NCBI GenBank assembly: GCA_001584585.1
Contig: LSYV01000015.1
Location: 1,561,828 to 1,577,480, forward strand
Length of the DNA stretch: 15,653 nt
Direction: 5' to 3'
DNA from: Gonium pectorale
Taxonomy: Eukaryota; Chlorophyta; Chlorophyceae; Chlamydomonadales; Volvocaceae
The translations under genes were made by a program, and so were the position numbers. Shown piece by piece: positions 10,801 to 15,653 of this stretch (position 1 is its first letter; each line of letters begins with the position of its first letter). The notes beneath the pieces were generated by a model. That model was not told the origin of the DNA. It ran no database searches and saw only the letters and a list, made by a program, of their open reading frames with translations.

Positions 10801-10992
10801 CAGTGCAGCGCGGGCTGGCGGGAGGTGGACGGTGGGCTGTTGGAGGGGCTGGCGGCGCTGGCGGAGGCCAAGAAGCTGGGGTTGGAGGCGGCGGCGGAGG
10901 CGGCGGGCGCCAACTTCGCGGCGTTCTTCGAGCAGAGCCTGGCGGCGATGCGGAGAGACGGGGGAGGAGCAGAGGGAGGAGGAGGGGGCTGA
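7860..10992 (+). CDS. TatD-related metal-dependent DNase/hydrolase (Scn1-like), six exons, 330 aa
   Basis: Exons: 7860-7937, 8161-8283, 8826-9095, 9388-9551, 9899-9973, 10710-10992, all in phase. The protein has the full TatD metal-site set: H22 and H24 in GDAHCHPQ, E142 in VGEFGLD, H184 in SLHC, H211 in MLHSYGGS and D267 in LLESD. GVHPWF (H75) and the RIYFSFS segment place it in the eukaryotic Scn1-like branch (S. pombe Scn1 is the Cut9-interacting TatD-related protein). The family are two-metal TIM-barrel hydrolases, several with DNase activity; the substrate here is unknown. Length is normal for the family. Exon 2 must be joined to exon 3 through a GC donor (AAG followed by GCGAGG), because the frame otherwise hits TGA at 8323. 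The start at 7860 has the context ATGGCG, common in green algae. An in-frame ATG at 7680 would add 60 Arg/Ala/Ser/Thr-rich residues that could be an organelle transit peptide. The last residues are a Gly/Glu-rich tail. Confidence 0.92.
9590..9632 (+). repeat. Degenerate duplicate of the exon 4 donor region inside intron 4
   Basis: The exon 4 end at 9521-9556 contains GGGCTGCCCGCCC, then AAGA, then a TGCTGCACAGGTAG segment. About 70 bp downstream, GGGCTGCCCGCCC recurs, then GAGA, then TGCTGTACAGGGTA. The order and spacing are similar, so this looks like a local duplication rather than chance. Confidence 0.6.
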
Positions 10993-11076
10993 GGAGCAGG
11001 CGATGGGTTGAGTGTCAGGGGGCGTGATGGCGGGGGCTGTGCAGGGTGATGGAGACGGTTTTCGTCTCTCCGTCGA

Positions 11077-11171
11077 TTACATGTGCAGCAGCCTCAGGCC
11101 CGAGCAGGCAGCACCCTGGCGCAGGCAGGCGACGGTCTGGCGTCGCCTTATGGCTTGGGCCGATACTTACA
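11077..11171 (-). terminator. Candidate poly(A) signals (TGTAA, two copies) of the minus-strand zinc-finger gene
   Basis: On the minus strand TGTAA occurs at 11171-11167 and 11081-11077. They are the nearest such motifs past the stop codon at 12033, giving a long 3' UTR of about 870-960 bp. If used, this transcript would overlap the 3' UTR of the TatD gene. Confidence 0.4.
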
Positions 11172-11229
11172 CAGATGGAGCTGCTTTGCGACGACGGATG
11201 AGCGCAGGACAGATGGAGCGCAGGACAGG

Positions 11230-11234
11230 TGTAA
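11230..11234 (+). terminator. Poly(A) signal (TGTAA) of the TatD gene
   Basis: TGTAA lies 238 bp past the TatD stop codon, a normal 3' UTR length for a green alga. It is the only clear plus-strand copy in the spacer. Confidence 0.6.
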
Positions 11235-12032
11235 GCAACGTGCTGCAAGCAGGGGCCACATCCCTGCGTGCTGGCGGGGGCCGGGGCCTCCGGAGGAGCA
11301 CCGCCAGCTTGCACGGCACGGGGCCGCCGGGTGCTCTCCCGTCGCGAGCGGTCTCCTGAACCGTGGTGCACATCCAATTGGCTGCGCGTGGCCTCTCTTG
11401 GGCCCGCAAACCTCAAACGGCCGGACGCCAGCCCTTGCCCGGCCCTAGCGGCCGCCCAGCGTTGTCGCGGCTTGCGGCCCCGCCCTCGGCCCCGCCTCCC
11501 CAATGCCGACGCCAAGCCACGGCGTCTTCTCACCTCTGCAGAGTGCCGCAGGCAGCACCCAGCCCACCCTCGCGAGCGTGCTCGGGCGGCCCTGCAAGGG
11601 GACCGTTGCGATGGGAACGCGGCGGCCCAGAGCCCGCAGACGGGAGAGCGCTCGCCTCGCATCGCCAAGCGCCGCCTCGCCCCTGCTCCGCTCCGACTCC
11701 GACTCCTCTGCGTGTTCCTCCTGCCATCCCCCGCCGGTCGTGCCACCTGGCAGCACCGCAGCATCCCGTGCGCCCAGCGGCCGGTCGGCCGTTTCGGCCA
11801 CTCCAACCTCCAGCCGCCGCATCCGGCACACAGTCACCGGACGACCGGGCGCCGGCGCGCCTCACGGACCGCGTTTCCCGCTCCGGTCCCACCGCGCCCG
11901 TGGCGCTGCCTGAGCGTAGTCGGGCCGCTGGCTCTCCCAACTCCGCCTGCGCCTCCGCCTCCACCTGCAAGCGCCCTTTCGCTGCGTCCACCTCCACCTC
12001 AGCCTTAACCTGCGCCTCCGCCGCCGCCTCCG

Positions 12033-13392
12033 TCACCGCCCGCTGTCCGGCTCGCACCAGAAGGCCTCGTGCTGCTGGCGGCGCGCCGCGAGCACCACCC
12101 CCCCGCAGCGCGGGCACAGGAAGCTGGAGCCGTCGTCCAGAGCACACTGCATGAAGCCCTCGCGGCCGGTCTCCTGGAGGTAAAGGGGACAGGGGCGTGG
12201 GGTCGCGGGGCGACAAAGGGCTTCACCCACGATCCCGGGCGCGTCACAGGCACATGCCGGCGGGGTGGGCCCAGCCCCTGGGTCTAGGCGGTAGCTGAGG
12301 CCCGCCACGGTCCCGAGGCGGTACCGCCCTCTCCACTCAGCCGCCCAGCTGGCCAAAGCCCGACCCCCGCCACATCGCGTCCGTTCGATCCAGACCAGGC
12401 TCGGGAGTTGATACCTGAAGCTACGTGCCCCAAGAAGGGTACACTCACGCTGAGGATGGGCGCATGCTGTTGCGGCCCAAGCGCAACAGCACCGCCGTCC
12501 AGCCCGGCCCACGAGGACGTGGCCTCCTCCCCGCCGCCAGAGGCCGACGCTGCCGCTGCCCCCGCAGCTGACCGGGCCTCCCAGCCGCAGCAGCCGCCGC
12601 TCCAGCTCATGCTATCGCTGTCGCCACCGCCGTCGCTGCTGTACTGCTGCAGGGCAGCACCGCTGGTATTGGCGGCGGTCGGCCATGGCGGCCCCGACGG
12701 TGAGGCTGCGGCACAAACCGAACCACCGAGCCATGGCGCCTGCGCCGGTTGCGGTTCTGAGATAGAAAATCCATGTCGGTCTCCAAGCGGAGCGCCAGAC
12801 GACAATGTCGAGGGGCCCGCGGGAACCCCGCTGGATGAAGGCTCCTGGGTAAGGCAAGGGAGGGGGGGGGGCCGGGTACTTGACGTCGGTTCGCATGGTG
12901 CCCTTAGGGCAGGCGGCTCTTAACACCTCCTTGTACGTGCTAATACCTACCTCTGATCGCACCGACGCTGCTCTCGTGAAAAGTTCGGTAAGCTCTTGAA
13001 GTGCATCGGTCTGACGGTTGGCGACTAACTCCGAGATCACTCTGCAAGGGGCATACATATTCCCGAGAACAGCACTTTGTGACCAGTGCGCGCAACATTG
13101 GCGAAGGTTCCAGCACCCACCCCATAGCGTCGCGAGCATCGGCATGCCCCTATTACCTGTTCAAGGCGGGAGCGGCCGCAGCTTGCCCACCAGTCGCATG
13201 AAGGGCGCTTAGCACGAGCTGCAGGGCCGAAGGGCAGATCCATCCACGTTGATGGTCGGTGATGCCGCAACCCAACGCTGCTGAACGTACCCGAAGTGCA
13301 CCAGCCGGATCTCCGCTCGCGATGGCTGAGTGGGCCTCTCGCAGCAGCTCATGGACCCGGTTCTCGGCTCCGCTACCTGGCTGCGTGTTCAT
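12033..13392 (-). CDS. Uncharacterised protein with helical N-terminus and C-terminal C2HC zinc finger (263 aa)
   Basis: Exons (minus strand): 13392-13291, 13218-13157, 13041-12951, 12844-12449, 12173-12033, all joined in phase through canonical GT-AG introns. The donors GTACGT, GTAATA, GTAGGT and GTGAGT are good. Residues 1-85 form a helical, TPR-like module: HELLREAHSAIASGDPAGALR is continued by LVLSALHATGG across the first junction, followed by ISELVANRQTDALQELTELF. Residues 86-217 are an Ala/Ser/Gly/Pro-rich linker, probably disordered. Residues 237-257 form C-x2-C-x11-H-x4-C (C237, C240, H252, C257) within FLCPRCGGVVLAARR, a compact zinc-binding motif near the end of the protein. The pairing of a small helical module with a C-terminal CxxC...H...WC finger reminds me of plant proteins of unknown function, but I cannot name the family. 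The start is the first ATG after a TATA-like element. The stop comes six codons after the last zinc ligand. Confidence 0.82.
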
Positions 13393-13470
13393 AGGGCTAA
13401 CCTCTGCTGCTCTGGTGCTGTACCGGAATGTCTAAACCGTCTGTCCCGCGCCAGACACTTCCCACACACG

Positions 13471-13479
13471 TTTAATAAT
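13471..13479 (-). promoter_or_regulatory. TATA-like element of the zinc-finger gene
   Basis: The minus strand reads ATTATTAAA about 80 bp upstream of the start codon at 13392. It is the only A/T block nearby and would give a 5' UTR of roughly 50 bp. Position-based inference. Confidence 0.45.
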
Positions 13480-13600
13480 CTCGCCTAGTACACGTGCAGT
13501 TAAGTGTTCTATGTAAGATGCGGGGGTCGTACGACGTGCTTTCGGCCATGCGTACGGCGAGGTGCTCGCACCCCACCCTGGGCTTCGTGACATAGGAGGG

Positions 13601-13620
13601 TGCATGACAGTGCATGACAG
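13601..13620. repeat. Perfect 10-bp direct repeat (TGCATGACAG x2)
   Basis: Two adjacent identical copies of TGCATGACAG, followed by TTGCAT, lie about 210-230 bp upstream of the zinc-finger gene start. They could be paired regulatory sites or a simple duplication. Confidence 0.8.
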
Positions 13621-13626
13621 TTGCAT

Positions 13627-13631
13627 TTACA
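13627..13631 (-). terminator. Isolated TGTAA motif, possible end of a minus-strand gene further right
   Basis: TGTAA occurs on the minus strand here. It would fit a minus-strand gene whose body lies in or beyond the right end of the window. A five-base motif can arise by chance and no exon of such a gene is confirmed. Confidence 0.2.
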
Positions 13632-15125
13632 GGAGCCCATCAGGCCCATTACCATCGCCTGAGTAGGTTTGATCCTAGTGCACATGCACGACTATCCCTC
13701 GAGGATCTTTCGAGACGGGCGATCGCACGGGCCTCTTGCATCGATTTCGAGCCTCGAGTTTCCAAGGAGGCCCCGCGCGCAAGCCCCGGGCGTAAGGATG
13801 AATACGAAGATACAACGTGCGACGACTGCCGTACCCCGTCAGCACACATACGTCGCAATCTTCCCAATCTTGTATAGCGGTTCACACATTGGATCGGGGA
13901 CGCCCCCGGCAGCCGCACGACGCCCGCATGGGGTGTCCCGTACATGTCCGTACTACATACACCATACGCTCGCGTTCGCAGTATAGACAGCGCACGCCGC
14001 CAGGAGAAAGAGCAGACCAGCGGGTGCGGAGCGGAACTGGAACGCGCAGGTAGCCCCGCGAGCGGGGAGAGGCCGGGGACGGCCCTGAGGCGCCGAGGCG
14101 CAACGCGCCCGCCACCTGCTCCGCCCCCGCCCCGCAGCCCGCCGCACCAGCCGCCCCGCCAGATCAACACCGTTGCTCGCCATTTATTCCGTTGTACACG
14201 CCATTCCCAATTCCGAGGACGTTCCAATCCAGGGCAGTTCGTTCCGATGCGAACCAAACCGTTCTCTCACGTTCCTTCCCAGCCGGCCCACAAGCCAGCC
14301 AGACGCGATGCGCGCCTGGGTGCCCGCACTCCGCCACCGCCTCCCGTTGCCTGCGCCAGACCTTGGGCCCATCACCGCCCATCCATCCCCCGCCTCGGTC
14401 CCGCGCACAGCCCTGCTCAGGAGCACAGGCTTCCCCAGCCCAGTCGCTGCAGCGTTGACCGCACATCCCCGCCGCGACGGGCCGCCGCCCTAAAAACATA
14501 CAAAGGTTAAGGGGGATCGTGCGGCTTCAGTCAGGCACTCAGCCACCGCCGACGCCAAAGGCAAACGGGCCATGACGCCGACGACCGTCAGCCCGGCCCA
14601 CCGCCCGGAGCATACCTTGACGCTGTGGCATCACCGCCGTTGCATCATCGCCGTTGTGTCGCCGCCGTGGCGACCGCGTCTACGCCCGCGGCCCCGCCCG
14701 TTCCACGCACCGGACTCACCTCCCCCCTCTATTGCCTGGCTCAACACCCTGCTCGCGACGGTCTCCAGCACTCGTCCCAGCAAAGAGTGCGCGACCAGCC
14801 CCCATTTTGCCCTTTGGAAACTTTGCGTTCACTTTGCATTTCACGGTGCGAGGCGACTGGGGCAGCATACAACCTCGCTATGCCCTGCCCCACCCTCGCC
14901 GACACACATACATCCACGCACGCCAATTCCACACGTGGTCAACCACTACCGCCCAGCCGCGGCACCCGGCGGTCCGTCTCCGGGCTCCCGCCCGCTGGTT
15001 CCTTTCCTCTTCGACTGGTCCAGAACCCCAATCAGGACAGGTATAACAGGTTGTGAGTTGGGTTCTCGTCACGCAGGGGTGGACACAAACGTGGACAGTG
15101 CCCTCAGATAGGGGCGTAGGTAAGG

Positions 15126-15164
15126 ACACACACTCACACTCACACGCATGCACATGCACACACG
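15126..15164. repeat. Imperfect (CA)n microsatellite
   Basis: A CA-rich stretch with interspersed CT and TG steps lies just before a 17-bp tandem array. Confidence 0.7.
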
Positions 15165-15170
15165 CCGTGT

Positions 15171-15229
15171 GAGGGGGCTCCTGCAGCGAGGGGGCTCCTG
15201 CCGCGAGGGGGCTCCTGCCGCGAGGGGGC
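15171..15229. repeat. 17-bp tandem repeat (GAGGGGGCTCCTGCCGC)n
   Basis: Three tandem copies of a 17-bp unit (15171-15187, 15188-15204, 15205-15221) are followed by a partial fourth copy to 15229. The copies differ at one base (A or C at unit position 15). Confidence 0.9.
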
Positions 15230-15292
15230 CCGCCCCGCCACTCAGCCGGCCAGCGCCACATCCCCGCCCCACAACCCCCGGCCTGTGCCCTG

Positions 15293-15336
15293 GGGCTGCA
15301 CGCCAGTAGTCCCAGGGCTGCGCGCCAGAAGCCGTG
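15293..15336. repeat. Imperfect direct duplication of about 22 bp
   Basis: GGGCTGCACGCCAGTAG is followed closely by GGGCTGCGCGCCAGAAG. They differ at two positions and look like a local tandem duplication. Confidence 0.6.
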
Positions 15337-15566
15337 CTGAGGGGCGACGGCCAGTCCACTAGCCACACACCCCGCCACGGCGCCGCCAACCGTCGCCACT
15401 ACCGTCACTGGTGCCCGGCGGCGAACCCTCTCCTCCCTCCCCGTCTCGCGCCCCGTTCCCCCCTGATCCGCTACAGCGACGGCAGCGGCTCGCCTCGCGT
15501 GTCCGTCGCGACGCAGCCCCGCCCTGCCAGCCCTCCCCCGCCTCTCCTCCCGGCCCCTCTCCCTAC

Positions 15567-15590
15567 TATCCCTATCCCTATCCCTATCCC
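15567..15590. repeat. (CCCTAT)n hexamer repeat
   Basis: About four copies of a CCCTAT hexamer. This differs from the TTTTAGGG octamer of Chlamydomonas telomeres and is best read as a microsatellite. Confidence 0.8.
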
Positions 15591-15598
15591 TGCCGCCT

Positions 15599-15650
15599 CC
15601 CCTTCCCCGCTTCCCCCTTCCCCGCTGCCCCCTTCCCCGCTCCCCCCTTC
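15599..15650. repeat. 15-bp pyrimidine-rich tandem repeat at window end
   Basis: A unit close to CCCCCTTCCCCGCTN repeats about three times up to the window end, so the array may continue beyond it. Confidence 0.75.
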
Positions 15651-15653
15651 TCC

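Larger units (their letters stand above)
10993..12032. other. Convergent intergenic region, probable overlapping 3' UTRs
   Basis: About 1 kb separates the stop codon of the TatD gene from that of the minus-strand zinc-finger gene. It holds TGTAA signals for both strands near its left end. The right two thirds (about 11360-12030) are pyrimidine-rich on the plus strand and show long open frames on both strands, as expected for such composition. I see no supported exon, with the reservation given in the findings about an alanine/glutamate-rich frame. Confidence 0.5.
13632..15653. other. About 2 kb with no supported gene
   Basis: Open frames occur on both strands, but none has recognisable domains and I could not chain them with phase-consistent splice sites. 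On the plus strand, an ATG at 14572 lies about 80 bp after a CTAAAAAC block, a weak gene-start candidate. On the minus strand, about 15410-15260 gives a mildly hydrophobic stretch (GGAVAGCVASGLAV) of unclear meaning. The right third contains several simple repeats listed separately. Confidence 0.5.

Noticed and set aside
11363..12154. 263-residue plus-strand open frame
   Set aside because: Pro/Ala/Arg/Ser-rich with no motifs. It overlaps the well-supported last exon of the minus-strand zinc-finger gene. GC-rich DNA gives long open frames by chance.
13649..14257. 202-residue minus-strand open frame
   Set aside because: No domain, odd composition and no phase-consistent neighbouring exons.
15171..15229. 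CRISPR-like array
   Set aside because: The copies are directly adjacent with no spacers and the setting is a eukaryotic nuclear genome.
14878..15408. 176-residue minus-strand open frame with a hydrophobic start
   Set aside because: It begins with GTG rather than ATG, runs through the 17-bp and CA repeats, and has no recognisable domain. At most its first 40 residues could be an exon fragment.
15567..15590. Telomere-like repeat
   Set aside because: The unit is CCCTAT, not the TTTTAGGG expected for Chlamydomonas-type telomeres, and it has only about four copies.

Overview
The window looks like nuclear DNA of a volvocine or Chlamydomonas-like green alga. It is very GC-rich. Its genes are split by introns of about 70-790 bp that keep reading phase across every junction I checked. 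TGTAA motifs, the usual chlorophyte poly(A) signal, lie downstream of three of the four genes. There are many G/C-rich simple repeats. No bacterial operons, tRNA, rRNA, CRISPR array or complete mobile element is visible. All gene models below were assembled by hand from splice sites and phase. No transcript or homology search was available.

Layout, left to right. (1) A short minus-strand gene (619 to about 70) encodes a small unrecognised protein. A TATA-like box lies upstream. (2) A spacer with a 9-bp tandem repeat and TGTAA motifs separates it from the next gene. (3) A large minus-strand gene (6989 to about 1076) has about ten exons and encodes about 956 residues: a disordered N-terminus, a Cys/His-rich middle and an ankyrin-like C-terminus. 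(4) About 870 bp of shared upstream DNA follows. (5) A plus-strand gene (7860-10992, six exons, 330 aa) is confidently a TatD-related metal-dependent hydrolase of the Scn1 type, with all expected metal ligands. (6) A convergent spacer of about 1 kb contains poly(A) signals of both flanking genes crossing each other. (7) A minus-strand gene (13392-12033, five exons, 263 aa) has a helical N-terminal module and a C-terminal C-x2-C-x11-H-x4-C zinc finger. (8) About 2.2 kb at the right end holds repeats and no gene I can support.

The genes do not form an obvious pathway. The TatD gene and the large minus-strand gene are divergent and could share regulatory DNA. The TatD and zinc-finger genes converge and probably overlap in their 3' UTRs. 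The most interesting points are two apparent GC-AG introns, a 22-bp first coding exon, a splice donor that contains a stop codon in the small gene, and the uncharacterised architectures of the large gene and the zinc-finger gene. I found no clear new multi-gene system.
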